NCBI RefSeq assembly: GCF_029893805.1
Contig: NZ_JARXYP010000002.1
Location: 7,564,001-7,628,000 of the forward strand
Direction of reading: 5' to 3'
Length of the DNA stretch: 64,000 bases
DNA from: Streptomyces sp. SAI-135
GTDB lineage: Bacteria > Actinomycetota > Actinomycetes > Streptomycetales > Streptomycetaceae
Under the pieces are notes generated by a model, which ran no database searches, was not told where the DNA came from, and saw only the letters and a program-made list of their open reading frames with translations. Positions 35,792 to 44,293 of this stretch are shown in pieces. Made by a program: the position numbers and the translations under genes. The first letter of the stretch is position 1. The number at the start of each line of letters is the position of its first letter.

Positions 35792-36653
35792 GACCACGCA
35801 TTCGAACACACCTGCAGGCTGGTATCCCGATCCGCACGGAGCGGCCCAGACGCTCCGTTACTGGGACGGGGCGCAGTGGACCCAGCACACCCACCAGGAC
35901 CAGCAGGGGGCGGGGCAGGCCCAGGCTCAGGCCGTGCAGGCCCCGCCGGTCCAGCAGGCACCGCAGATACCCCAGCAGTCGGCCGGCCCCGACCTCCGCG
36001 TGCAGCGCCAGGTGCAGCAGCAGGCCGGGGTCACCGGAGGCGGTGCGGGCGGCGGCACGCTGTTCACCGAGCCGGTGCTCGTGGTCAACCAGAAGGCCAA
36101 GCTGATCGAGCTGACCAACGAGTACAAGGTCATGGACCAGCACGGCAACCAGCTCGGCTCGGTCAGCCAGGTCGGGCAGAGCGCCTTCCGGAAGATCGTG
36201 CGGTTCTTCTGGAGCATCGATCAGTTCATGAAGATCAAGCTGGAGATCCGCGACGCCCACGGGCAGCCGGTCATGCTGCTGACCCGGCCGGGGAAGATCT
36301 TCAAGTCGCGGGTGATCGTGGAGCGTCCCGACGGTACGCCGGTCGGTGAGATCGTCCAGCAGAACATGATCGGGAAGATCAACTTCGCGCTCATGGTGGA
36401 CGGCCGGCAGGTCGGCGCGATCAAGGCGGAGAACTGGCGGGCCTGGAACTTCGCGATCGTCGACCACACCGAGAACGAGGTCGCCCGCATCACGAAGACG
36501 TGGGAGGGGCTCGCCAAGACGATGTTCACCACCGCGGACAACTACGTGCTCCAGATCCACTACCAGCTGCCCGAGCCGTTGCTGAGCCTGGTCGTCGCCA
36601 CCGCGCTGACGGTCGACACGGCCCTGAAGCAGGACGCCCGCGGGTTCGGCTGA
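35790..36653 (+). CDS. DUF2510 + phospholipid scramblase-like protein
   Basis: A 287-residue protein. Residues 8-33 (AGWYPDPHGAAQTLRYWDGAQWT) are a DUF2510 motif, a short WYPDP...WWDG module frequent in actinobacterial membrane-associated proteins. A Gln/Pro/Ala-rich linker of about 50 residues follows, and then a scramblase/LURP-one beta-barrel (LFTEPVLVVNQKAKLIELTNEYKVMD ... LLSLVVATALTVD). The last hydrophobic segment may insert in or touch the membrane. It follows the phospholipase gene by 63 bases. A function in lipid handling is suggested by family and neighbours but not proven. No ribosome site; probably leaderless. Confidence 0.82.
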   Translation: MTTHSNTPAGWYPDPHGAAQTLRYWDGAQWTQHTHQDQQGAGQAQAQAVQAPPVQQAPQIPQQSAGPDLRVQRQVQQQAGVTGGGAGGGTLFTEPVLVVNQKAKLIELTNEYKVMDQHGNQLGSVSQVGQSAFRKIVRFFWSIDQFMKIKLEIRDAHGQPVMLLTRPGKIFKSRVIVERPDGTPVGEIVQQNMIGKINFALMVDGRQVGAIKAENWRAWNFAIVDHTENEVARITKTWEGLAKTMFTTADNYVLQIHYQLPEPLLSLVVATALTVDTALKQDARGFG

Positions 36654-36659
36654 GCGTCC

Positions 36660-37607
36660 CTACAGCGGTGTGAGGTGCCCCGGCTCCGGCTGCCGGGGCA
36701 CCGTCATGTCCCGCAGGGCCCGTTCCACGGACGCGGTCGACGGCTCGAGAGCCAGCACCGCCGCCACCGGGTGGTCGTCGTCGACCGGCACCGCGGGCCT
36801 CCGGGTCAGCAGCACCACACCCCAGGCCGCGAGGCCCGCGCCCGCCAGCGCGAGCAGCACGCCCGCCGCGCCGCCCCGCAGGCTCTCGCCCAGCAGGGAG
36901 AGGCCGATCACCGCGGCGGCCACCGGGTTGGCCAGGGTCACCACCGCCAGCGGGGCGCCCAGACCGTCACGGTAGGCCGTCTGGGAGAGCAGGAGCCCGC
37001 CCGCGGCGAAGGCCGCGACGAGCAGGGCCACGCCGATCACCTGGACGCTGAGAAGTGGCCCGGAACGGTCCGTCGCGGCCACCGTCACGGTCTGGGTGAG
37101 CGCGGAGGCGACCCCCGAGGCGACCCCGGACGCCGACGCGTGCCGTATGCCGGGCCGGGCGCCGGGACGGGCCAGCACGCCGATCAGGGCCGCGGTCACG
37201 GCCGCCACCGCCACCGCCTCGGACGTGCTCAGCACCTTGCCGGGCTCGGAGCCCGACGCCACCACGAGGATCGCGGCGAGGCCGGCCAGCGTGTACGCGG
37301 TGCCCCGCCACTCCGTCGTGCTGACCCGGCGCCCGGCGATCCGCGCGCCCAGCGGGACGGCGGCGACCAGGGTGAGGGCGCCGAGCGGCTGGACCACGGT
37401 CAGGGGGCCGTACTTGAGGGCGACGACGTGCAGCAGCGCGGCCGACGCGTTGAGCGCGACCGACCCCCACCAGGCACCGGAGCCCAGCATCCGCAGCACA
37501 CCGGAACCGGGATCGCGGGAGGCGAGGCGCTCCTGGGCGACGGCTGCGGCCGCGTAAGCGACGGAGGACAGCAGGGACAGGGCGAGGGCGAGCAGGGTGG
37601 CGTTCAT
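36660..37607 (-). CDS. EamA/DMT-type membrane transporter
   Basis: A 315-residue membrane protein with about nine or ten helices in the two-repeat EamA arrangement (ALALSLLSSVAYAAAAVAQERL; LTVVQPLGALTLVAAVPLGAR; second half VQVIGVALLVAAFAAGGLLL, LANPVAAAVIGLSLLGESL). The charged C-terminal tail (about 35 residues) is cytoplasmic. Family members export metabolites or act as multidrug transporters; no substrate is evident. The ATG overlaps the PAP2 gene stop (ATGA), so the two are coupled, and both lie divergent from the TetR gene. It converges on the scramblase-like gene with a gap of only six bases. Confidence 0.86.
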   Translation of the reverse strand: MNATLLALALSLLSSVAYAAAAVAQERLASRDPGSGVLRMLGSGAWWGSVALNASAALLHVVALKYGPLTVVQPLGALTLVAAVPLGARIAGRRVSTTEWRGTAYTLAGLAAILVVASGSEPGKVLSTSEAVAVAAVTAALIGVLARPGARPGIRHASASGVASGVASALTQTVTVAATDRSGPLLSVQVIGVALLVAAFAAGGLLLSQTAYRDGLGAPLAVVTLANPVAAAVIGLSLLGESLRGGAAGVLLALAGAGLAAWGVVLLTRRPAVPVDDDHPVAAVLALEPSTASVERALRDMTVPRQPEPGHLTPL

Positions 37608-38407
37608 CGGCCCGCTCCGACCAGGACGTTCTCCTCGGACTCGGCCGGGGCGAGCTTCTGCTGCGCCCGGCCTGCCGTGGTGGCCGTCCGGTGCGGCAGG
37701 TGAACCACTGCGAGGGCGATGCCGAGCAGGGCCGTCGCCACGACCGCGTCCATCCAGTAGTGGTTCGCGGTGCCGACGATGACGACCAGGGTCACCAGCG
37801 GGTGCAGCAGCCACAGCCGGCGCCACCGCGAGCGGGTGGCCACGATCAGGCCGATCGCCACCATCAGGGCCCAGCCGAAGTGCAGCGAGGGCATCGCGGC
37901 GAACTGGTTGGAGAGCGAGTCCGTCTGCGGCGGGCCGTACACCGAGGGGCCGTAGACCTTCGCGGTGTCGACCAGGCCGGCCGCCGCGAGCATCCGCGGC
38001 GGGGCCAGCGGGAAGACCAGGTGCAGCACCAGGGCGGCGCCGGTGACGGCGGCGAGGACGCGCCGGGCCCAGACGTAGTGGGCGGGGCGCTTCAGGTACA
38101 GCCAGACCAGGAAGGCGACCGTGGCCGGGAAGTGCACGGTCGCGTAGTAGGTGTTCGCGAGGTGCGCGAAGGTGTCGCCGTGCAGCAGCAGCGACTGGAC
38201 CGAGCCCTCTCCGGGCAGGTGCAGGGTCCGTTCCCAGTCCCACACGCGGTCGGCGTTGCGGTAGGCCTCGGTGGTGTGGCCCGTGACCAGTTGCCGGCCG
38301 AACTTGTAGACGAGGAACAGTCCTACGACGAGCAGGAGCTCACGGACGAGCGGCGGCCGCGCTGTGGCGCTCGGCCCCGCTTCTGAAGGCTCGGTGCGGG
38401 CATTCAT
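37604..38407 (-). CDS. PAP2-superfamily membrane phosphatase / inositolphosphotransferase-like
   Basis: A 267-residue membrane protein with about six helices. The phosphatase motifs, read from the C-terminal half, are MPSLHFGWAL (conserved His) and HYWMDAVVAT (His-x3-Asp); the first motif YLKRPAHY-like Lys/Arg region precedes. Similar Streptomyces proteins belong to the AUR1/inositolphosphotransferase-like PAP2 branch and act on lipid phosphates or phospho-inositol head groups. The ATG giving MNARTEPSEAG has GGGGGA upstream and was chosen over a start 24 codons earlier. First gene of the PAP2-EamA pair, whose promoter region holds an 18-bp inverted repeat, so TetR control is likely. Confidence 0.85.
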   Translation of the reverse strand: MNARTEPSEAGPSATARPPLVRELLLVVGLFLVYKFGRQLVTGHTTEAYRNADRVWDWERTLHLPGEGSVQSLLLHGDTFAHLANTYYATVHFPATVAFLVWLYLKRPAHYVWARRVLAAVTGAALVLHLVFPLAPPRMLAAAGLVDTAKVYGPSVYGPPQTDSLSNQFAAMPSLHFGWALMVAIGLIVATRSRWRRLWLLHPLVTLVVIVGTANHYWMDAVVATALLGIALAVVHLPHRTATTAGRAQQKLAPAESEENVLVGAGR

Positions 38408-38502
38408 TCCCCCGGCCCTTTCGCTGACGGTGGTGCTGATACTGAATCCGGACAACGTGGTGACTCGTCCGGATTCCAAAACTCATCGATACGACCTCGT
38501 AC

Positions 38503-38552
38503 CGATACGCCAGTGTACCGATACGGTCGGGTACCGGTACACTGGCGTATCG
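38503..38552. promoter_or_regulatory. Perfect 18-bp inverted repeat between TetR and PAP2 genes (TetR operator array)
   Basis: The left arm CGATACGCCAGTGTACCG (38503-38520) is exactly complementary to the right arm CGGTACACTGGCGTATCG (38535-38552) around a 14-base spacer. The half-site TACCGATAC also occurs repeatedly, for instance within 38500-38523, and TTGACA follows at 38554-38559. Such size and perfection suggest two cooperating repressor dimers. Confidence 0.85.
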
Positions 38553-38639
38553 ATTGACATACGACACACTGGAAACCGGGAATGAAACGCGGCGGCCGCG
38601 CAGCAGCCCGGCCGCCGGAGCGAGGGAAGGGAAGAGCTG

Positions 38640-39254
38640 ATGACGTCGCAGGCCGCGAACGGACCGGAGACGGTCGCCGCCTCGCGCCGCTCCAAGATCA
38701 CGCCCGAGCGTGAGCAGGAGTTCTTCGACGCCGTGCTCGAACAGGTCCGCGAATGCGGATACGAGGCCGTGACCATGGAGGGCGTCGCCGCCAGCACCCG
38801 GTGCAGCAAGTCCACCCTCTACCGGCAGTGGAAGACCAAGCCCCAGTTCGTGGTGGCCGCCCTGCGCTCCCGCCGCAGGTCGAAGTTCGACGGGATCGAC
38901 ACCGGATCGCTCGCCGACGACCTGCGCGAGGCCGCCCGGGCCGCGGGCCGGTGGTCGATGCACGACACCAAGCTGCTCCAGGCGCTCGGCCACGCCGTCA
39001 CCCAGGACGCGGAACTCGCGCAGGCCCTGCGTGAGGCGCTGGTCGAACCGGAGATCGCCGCACTGAGGCACATTCTCCAGCGTGGGGTCGACCGGGGAGA
39101 GATCGCCACCGGACACCCGGCGCTGGAATACATCCCGGCCCAGATGTTCGGTGTCATCCGCGCCCGGCCCGTGGTGGACGGGAAGTACGCCGACCCGGAC
39201 TACCTGGTCCGCTTCGTCGAGGCCGCCGTACTGCCGGCACTCGGCCTGACCTGA
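38640..39254 (+). CDS. TetR-family transcriptional regulator
   Basis: A 204-residue repressor. N-terminal helix-turn-helix: EFFDAVLEQVRECGYEAVTMEGVAASTRCSKSTLYRQW (about 27-65, here split by family signature MEGVAASTRCSKSTLYR). The C-terminal ligand domain is the TetR_C_16-like type with DTKLLQALGHAVTQD and PEIAALRHILQRGVDRGEI. It is divergent from the PAP2-EamA pair and beside the 18-bp inverted repeat, which is its probable binding site, so its target is likely that pair plus itself. The ATG at 38640 follows GGGAAGG. Confidence 0.9.
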   Translation: MTSQAANGPETVAASRRSKITPEREQEFFDAVLEQVRECGYEAVTMEGVAASTRCSKSTLYRQWKTKPQFVVAALRSRRRSKFDGIDTGSLADDLREAARAAGRWSMHDTKLLQALGHAVTQDAELAQALREALVEPEIAALRHILQRGVDRGEIATGHPALEYIPAQMFGVIRARPVVDGKYADPDYLVRFVEAAVLPALGLT

Positions 39255-39335
39255 GACCCAGGCCGCCGTCCACGGGATGACTGGACGGTGACCTGCTCGC
39301 GCCGCACCGTGGGGACGGGGGCGGCGCGCACCCCC

Positions 39336-39381
39336 CGGCCGGGTGGGGTTCCTCCTGAGCGGGGAGCGCCCCACCCGGCCG
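39336..39381. terminator. Bidirectional terminator, 13-bp perfect stem
   Basis: CGGCCGGGTGGGG (39336-39348) pairs with CCCCACCCGGCCG (39369-39381), with a 20-base loop that can pair further (CTCC/GGAG). It lies in the gap between the convergent TetR and DUF2510 genes. Confidence 0.88.
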
Positions 39382-39403
39382 ACCGGTGTCCGGGGGCCGG
39401 CCG

Positions 39404-40402
39404 TCAGACGTCCTGGCCGCTGCCGCCGCCCGTCGACACCTTGATCCCCTTGGTGATGTCGTCGATCACGGTCTGCCCCTCTTCGACGTCGACACCGAAG
39501 CGCACCACGACGATCTGCTGCGGGTTCGCCGGGGACGGGAAGGCCAGGGACTCGACATAGCCGTCGGAGCCCTTGCTGGTGACGGCCTTCCAGCGGACCC
39601 GGTAGCCCTTCTGCCCGGCCACGGTCACCGCCTCGGAGTCCAGTACGTCGTGCGAGGTGATCGAGCCGTACGTCTTGCCGCCGTAGGACTGTTCGGCGTT
39701 CGCCTCGATGTCGGCCTTGGCGACCGCCTCGGCCGTGCTGCCGCGGGTGCCGAGAGCCAGGGCGGGCGCCGAGTAGGCACCGCCCTTGGTGCACTTCTCG
39801 GAGGTGTCACCGGGGCAGGCGTAGGAGTCGTTCGAGGTCACGGACGCGCCGACCTGGATCTCCTGGCCGTACCAGTCGTCCGGAATGGGCAGGCTGATGC
39901 CGTCGATCGAGTCGGTCACCGAACCGCTCTCGATCCTCGGCGCCTCGGACCCCTGCGGAGAGGGCGACGCGCCCCCGGTGCCTCCGCTGCCCCCGGTGCC
40001 TCCGTTGCCCCCGTCGTCGCCGAACGGTCCGCCCGGGCCGCCCTGACCTCCCGGTGCCCGCGAGGTGGCCGAGTTGCCGTTGCCGCTGGCGTCGCCGTTG
40101 TCGGCCAGGGCGTACACGCCCACGCCTATGCTCGCCAGGACCACGACCGCCACGGCCACGGCTATGCCCATGCGTCCGCGCCGCGAGGCGGCCGGCGGCT
40201 GGGCGGGATACGGGGGATAGACGGCGTACTGTCCCGCGTCCCCGGGGCTCGCGACCTGTTCCGGGGGACCCCATGCGGCGGCCGATCCGGCGGGCCGGGT
40301 CTGCTCGGTCCACGCCTTGCCGTCCCACCAGCGCTCGGCGGCGGGACCGTCACTTGTCTGCCCGGGGTCGGGGTACCACCCGGGGGGAGTCTCCTGCGTC
40401 AT
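39404..40402 (-). CDS. DUF2510 single-pass membrane protein with extracytoplasmic domain
   Basis: A 332-residue protein: an N-terminal DUF2510 motif (PPGWYPDPGQT ... WWDGKAWTEQTRP, residues 6-38), a Pro/Ala/Tyr-rich cytoplasmic linker, one membrane helix (MGIAVAVAVVVLASIGVGVYALA, about 79-101), a low-complexity Gly/Ser/Asp/Asn-rich spacer of about 50 residues, and an outer domain with two cysteines (SYACPGDTSEKCTKGG) that may form a disulfide. No catalytic motif is visible. It resembles widespread Streptomyces surface proteins of unknown role. The ATG follows GGAG. Confidence 0.82.
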   Translation of the reverse strand: MTQETPPGWYPDPGQTSDGPAAERWWDGKAWTEQTRPAGSAAAWGPPEQVASPGDAGQYAVYPPYPAQPPAASRRGRMGIAVAVAVVVLASIGVGVYALADNGDASGNGNSATSRAPGGQGGPGGPFGDDGGNGGTGGSGGTGGASPSPQGSEAPRIESGSVTDSIDGISLPIPDDWYGQEIQVGASVTSNDSYACPGDTSEKCTKGGAYSAPALALGTRGSTAEAVAKADIEANAEQSYGGKTYGSITSHDVLDSEAVTVAGQKGYRVRWKAVTSKGSDGYVESLAFPSPANPQQIVVVRFGVDVEEGQTVIDDITKGIKVSTGGGSGQDV

Positions 40403-40485
40403 GCCCCCACCGTATGAGCACTCGGTGAAAGTGCGATGAGAGGGGAGGGCGGATTCCGGCCGAGGCGTCCCGGCACCACCGGCGG

Positions 40486-41405
40486 TCATTCCAGTACGAG
40501 CCGCACCGGGCGCTCCCGCGCGGGTGGCGGCAGGCGCAGTCCCTCGCGGCCGGGGGTGACGGAGCCCAGGACGCGTGCGTGGCGGGCGCCGGTGCTCGTG
40601 GGCTCGGTGCCGGGGAGGCCGTGCGCGGTCGGAAAGCCCAGGACGGCGAAGGCGTACGCCTCTTTCGCCGCGGCCGGCAGTGCCGGGCTCGTCAGTAGCA
40701 AGACGGCCGAACGGACCGGCAACACGGGCCGTCCCACCCGGTCGCTGAGCAGGCCCGCCGGGAGGATCGTGGCAGCAGATCCGAGGTTGGCGAGCAGGGT
40801 CGCGAGCAGCGCCTGCTGGAAGCCGGCGTTCAGCGTGCTCTGGAGATACGCCGGAAGCACCACCAGGAAGGTGTGACCGGCCGCGGCCCAGCCCATGATC
40901 CGCCCCGCGCCGAGCGCGATCGCCCCGGCGTCCTCCCCCGCACCCGGCCTCTCCCGAGCCGCCTCCTCCCGTCCGGTCTCCTCCCGAAAGGCAGGCGTCT
41001 CGTCCAGCCGCAGTCGCAGCCACAGGGCCCCGAGTCCCAGCGGCAGCGTCAGCAGGAACGGCACCCGCCAGCCCCAGGACGTCAGTTGCGCCTTCGTCAG
41101 TACGGTGGCGAGCAGCGCGGCGAACCCCCGTTCCTGAGGGCGCTTCAGGGGCTGTCGGCGGGTGGGGAGTTCGGCGGTGCGGTGTCGGTGATGACGGAGT
41201 CCGCTCCGGCGGGACGGCGCGGGCTGTACGGGGCGTGGCAGTCGTTCACGGTGGCGTGGGGACTGCCGGCCGGCGCGGAGCAGAAGGCCGGCCCGAAGGA
41301 GGCGTACGTCCTCACCAGCGCCTCGGCCTCGCTGCCGCCCTCCGGGGTGAAGAAGCGTGCCGCGATGACCGTGGCGAAGCAGCCGTAGACACCGACGCTG
41401 ACTGT
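40486..41405 (-). pseudogene. MFS transporter (MHS/ProP family), truncated and internally inverted
   Basis: Three blocks of one MHS-family transporter can be seen. Minus strand 41280-41405 reads VGVYGCFATVIAARFFTPEG and on to TYASFGPAF, the first helices; its true N-terminus is missing. The block at about 41130-41278 reads FLRALQGLSAGGEFGGAVSV ... YGAWQSFTVAWGL, the next conserved part, but on the plus strand. Minus strand 40486-41128 then continues AALLATVLTKAQLTSWGWRV ... SDRVGRPVLP and drifts out of family similarity near its end. So a segment of about 150 bases was inverted, and some 70 residues between the blocks and both ends were lost. It cannot make a working transporter. Confidence 0.82.
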
Positions 41406-41568
41406 CGGTCAGGTTTGTCGACAGCAGGTCACGGGCGGGGCGCGTCGCCTGCCCGTACCGCAGGTCACCCGTCAAGGCAACAGGTACCGCGACCGCCCTC
41501 CGCTTCCGCACCCGGACGGCTACGCTCGAGATCTGTACGTCGTTCGGGCGACTTGGGGAGGTAGCGGG

Positions 41569-44238
41569 ATGACGGAGGTACGGCCCATGGCGGCCGCCCC
41601 GGCCTCGCTGTGGGAGCGTGACGAGGAACTCGCCGCCGTCGAACGGGTGATCGACTCCCTGTGCGCGGGCCGCACGTCCTCGGGCAGCGTGCTCCTGATC
41701 CGCGGCGAGGCGGGCTTCGGCAAGACCGCCCTGCTGAACGAGACGCGCCGCCTCGCCGAGGCACGCGGCTGCACGGTCTGGTCGGCCCGCGGCGGCGAGA
41801 CCCTCAGGTCCGTCCCCTTCAACGTCGTACGCCAACTGCTCCAGCCGGCCCTCCTGTCGCTGATGCCCGAGGAGGCCCGCGAGTACCTCGGCGACTGGTA
41901 CGACATCGCCGGCCCCGCCCTCGGCATCGCGGACCCGGGCGAGCGGCAGGCCGACCCGCAGGGCGTGTGCGACGGACTGGTCGCCGCGGTGCGCCGGCTG
42001 GCCCGCCGGGACTGGCCGCTGGTGCTGATGGTCGACGACGCCCACTGGGCCGACCAGGAGACCCTGCGCTGGCTCGCCGCCTTCGCCGAGCGCCTGGACG
42101 ACCTGTCCGTGCTGGTCGTGGTGGCCCGGCGCCCCGGCGAGGCAACCACCGAGAGCGACCGCCTCCTGGAGACCGTCGCCGCCGCCGCGGGCCGGCCCGT
42201 CACCAGCCTCAGCGCCCTCACCCCGGAAGCCACCGCGGGCCTCACCCGCGCCACCCTGGGCGAGCACGCCGACGCCCCCTTCTGCCGCGAGGTGTGGGCC
42301 GTCACCGGTGGCAACCCGTACGAGACCGTCGAACTCCTCGCCAAGGTCCGCGACAGCGAGATGGAGCCCAGCGAGGCCTCGGCCAACGAACTGCGGGAGC
42401 TGAACCGCTCGGCCCGCGGCGGCGGACTCGTCGCCCGCCTGGAGGAACTCGGCATCGACGCCACCCGGTTCGCCTGGGCGGCCGCGATCCTCGGCACCGA
42501 CATCTCCGTCGACCTGGTGGCCAAACTCGCCACCCTCAAGCCGGACAAGGCCGCACTCTGCGCCGAACTCCTGCGCACCGCCCGCATCCTGACCGACTCC
42601 GGCGTGGAGAACGGCGAGCTGGAGTTCGTGCACCCGCTGATCGCCACCGCCGTCTACGACTCCATCCCCGACGCCCTGCGCACCGCCATGCACGGCATCG
42701 CCGCCCAGCTCGTCACCGACTCCGGGCTCGGTGCCGCGGCCGCCTCCCGGCATCTGCTCCAGGTCCACCCGGACGACGACGAGGAGCTCGTCGAGCAGCT
42801 GCGCGAGGCCGCCCGCGAGCACCTCCTCGTGGGCGCTCCCGACGCCGCCCGCCGCTGCCTGGAGCGCGCCCTGCTGGAACCCCCGGTGCCCGAGGTCCAC
42901 GCGCGCGTGCTCTTCGAGCTCGGCTGCGCCACCCTGCTGACCGCCCCCGCCAAGACCATCGGCCACCTCCAGACCGCGCTCGCCATGCCCGGCCTGGAGG
43001 GCTCCGCCCGGGTGGACGCCGTGATCCGCCTGTCCCAGGCGCTCATGCACAACAACCAGCTGGAGGAGGCCGTCCGCACGGTCGAGGCGGAGGCCGCCCG
43101 GCACGAGGAGGGCCCGGCCCGGCTCCGCCTCCAGGCCGTGCAGTACACCTGGGAGGGGCTCTACCCGGGCGAGACCACCTCGCCGGGGCGCTCCGAGCGC
43201 CTCGCCGCCCTGGCCGCGACGTGCACGGGCCGCGACAACTCCGAGCGGGCCCTGCTCATCCTGCGCGGCTTCGACGCGATGGCCCGCGGTGAGAGCGCCG
43301 AGGAGATCGCCGAGGTCTGCGACCGCGCCCTCGTCAACGGCCGCCTCGCGCCCGGCCTCGGCTGGACCGACACCGAGTGGGGCCTCGAACTGCCGCTGAT
43401 GCTGGCCAGCGCGTACGCCTTCACGGACCGGCTCGACCGCGCCGAAGCCCTGTACACCGACGCCCTGCGCACCTACGAGTCGGCCGGCTGGAGCGGCGGC
43501 CACCTCGCGCTCGCCCACGCCTACGTCGGCCTGGGCCACCGTCGGCGCGGCCGGCTCCGGGAGGCGGAGACCTCCCTGCGCGAGTCGCTGCGGCTCGCCG
43601 AGCGGGTGGGGCGTGGGCTGCCGCTGTACTGGTCGGCGACCTGCAACCTCGTCGACACGCTCCTCGCGCGCGGGCATGTCGAGGAGGCGTGGGCGATCGC
43701 CGAGCAGTACGGGTTCGCGCCGCCGTATCCGTCCACGATCGTGCTGCCCGACCCGCGGTCCGTGCGCGGGCGGCTGCTGCTGGCCGTCGGCAGGACCAAG
43801 GACGGGATCAACGAACTGGACGCCGCGGAGAAGGCGGCGGCGGTCCGGGGCCACCACAATCCGGTGCTGGTGCCATGGGCGGTCGATCTCGCGCGGGCGC
43901 TCGCCGTCGAGGACCCGGTGCGGGCCGCCCAGCTGGCCTCGGAGGTCCGGCGGCACGCCGAGCGCCTCGGCACGGACACGGCGATCGGTGAGGCGCTGCG
44001 GTGTGCGGCCGCGTTGGAGACCGGGCAGCGGGCGGTCCGGCTCGCCGCGCAGGCCGTCGCCTATCTGGAGGCCTCGCCCTGCCAGTACGAGCACGCGGCG
44101 GCCCGGGTCGAGTACGGCATCGCGGCGCGGTCCGTGGCCGAGCTCAACCGGGGCCTGGCGCTCGCGCGCTCCTGCGGGGCGGACGGCTTGGTGACGCAGG
44201 CCCGCGAGGTGCTGGAGACGGGGCGGGGACTGCGCTGA
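41569..44238 (+). CDS. Large AAA ATPase of LuxR (LAL) regulator type, without C-terminal HTH
   Basis: An 889-residue protein. The ATPase part (about 15-350) has Walker A GEAGFGKTALL (about 45-55), Walker B LVLMVDDAHWAD and a sensor-like VVARRPG; the rest is a long helical, TPR-like repeat region (EAARRLEERALLEPP..., AEALYTDALRTYESAGW, RLREAETSLRESLRLAERVG). LAL regulators normally end with a LuxR helix-turn-helix of about 65 residues; here the protein stops at QAREVLETGRGLR and no HTH frame follows. It may thus regulate through protein contacts or be a truncated regulator. The ATG follows GGGGAGG. Confidence 0.85.
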   Translation: MTEVRPMAAAPASLWERDEELAAVERVIDSLCAGRTSSGSVLLIRGEAGFGKTALLNETRRLAEARGCTVWSARGGETLRSVPFNVVRQLLQPALLSLMPEEAREYLGDWYDIAGPALGIADPGERQADPQGVCDGLVAAVRRLARRDWPLVLMVDDAHWADQETLRWLAAFAERLDDLSVLVVVARRPGEATTESDRLLETVAAAAGRPVTSLSALTPEATAGLTRATLGEHADAPFCREVWAVTGGNPYETVELLAKVRDSEMEPSEASANELRELNRSARGGGLVARLEELGIDATRFAWAAAILGTDISVDLVAKLATLKPDKAALCAELLRTARILTDSGVENGELEFVHPLIATAVYDSIPDALRTAMHGIAAQLVTDSGLGAAAASRHLLQVHPDDDEELVEQLREAAREHLLVGAPDAARRCLERALLEPPVPEVHARVLFELGCATLLTAPAKTIGHLQTALAMPGLEGSARVDAVIRLSQALMHNNQLEEAVRTVEAEAARHEEGPARLRLQAVQYTWEGLYPGETTSPGRSERLAALAATCTGRDNSERALLILRGFDAMARGESAEEIAEVCDRALVNGRLAPGLGWTDTEWGLELPLMLASAYAFTDRLDRAEALYTDALRTYESAGWSGGHLALAHAYVGLGHRRRGRLREAETSLRESLRLAERVGRGLPLYWSATCNLVDTLLARGHVEEAWAIAEQYGFAPPYPSTIVLPDPRSVRGRLLLAVGRTKDGINELDAAEKAAAVRGHHNPVLVPWAVDLARALAVEDPVRAAQLASEVRRHAERLGTDTAIGEALRCAAALETGQRAVRLAAQAVAYLEASPCQYEHAAARVEYGIAARSVAELNRGLALARSCGADGLVTQAREVLETGRGLR

Positions 44239-44245
44239 CCTCGTC

Positions 44246-44281
44246 CGCGGGCCGGTGCGGGCTGGTCGCGCCGGCCCCGCG
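44246..44281. terminator. Terminator formed by a dispersed intergenic repeat
   Basis: CGCGGGCCGG (44246-44255) pairs with CCGGCCCCGCG (44271-44281) with one bulge. The minus-strand copy of the GGGGCGCGGGG...CGCGACCAGC repeat (44261-44288) forms half of it. It stands between the convergent AAA and SDR genes. Confidence 0.65.
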
Positions 44282-44288
44282 CCCCTGG
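44261..44288 (-). repeat. Second copy of the Streptomyces dispersed intergenic repeat
   Basis: On the minus strand GGGGCGCGGGGCCGGCGCG is followed by ACCAGC, like the copy at 18890 except that AACTG is replaced by CCGG. Both copies sit at gene ends. Confidence 0.6.
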
Positions 44289-44293
44289 GGGAG

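Noticed and set aside
40873..41388. Plus-strand frame with clear MFS similarity
   Set aside because: Only the inverted middle block is MFS-like; the flanks are antisense to the rest of the same transporter. It is a by-product of the inversion, not a gene.
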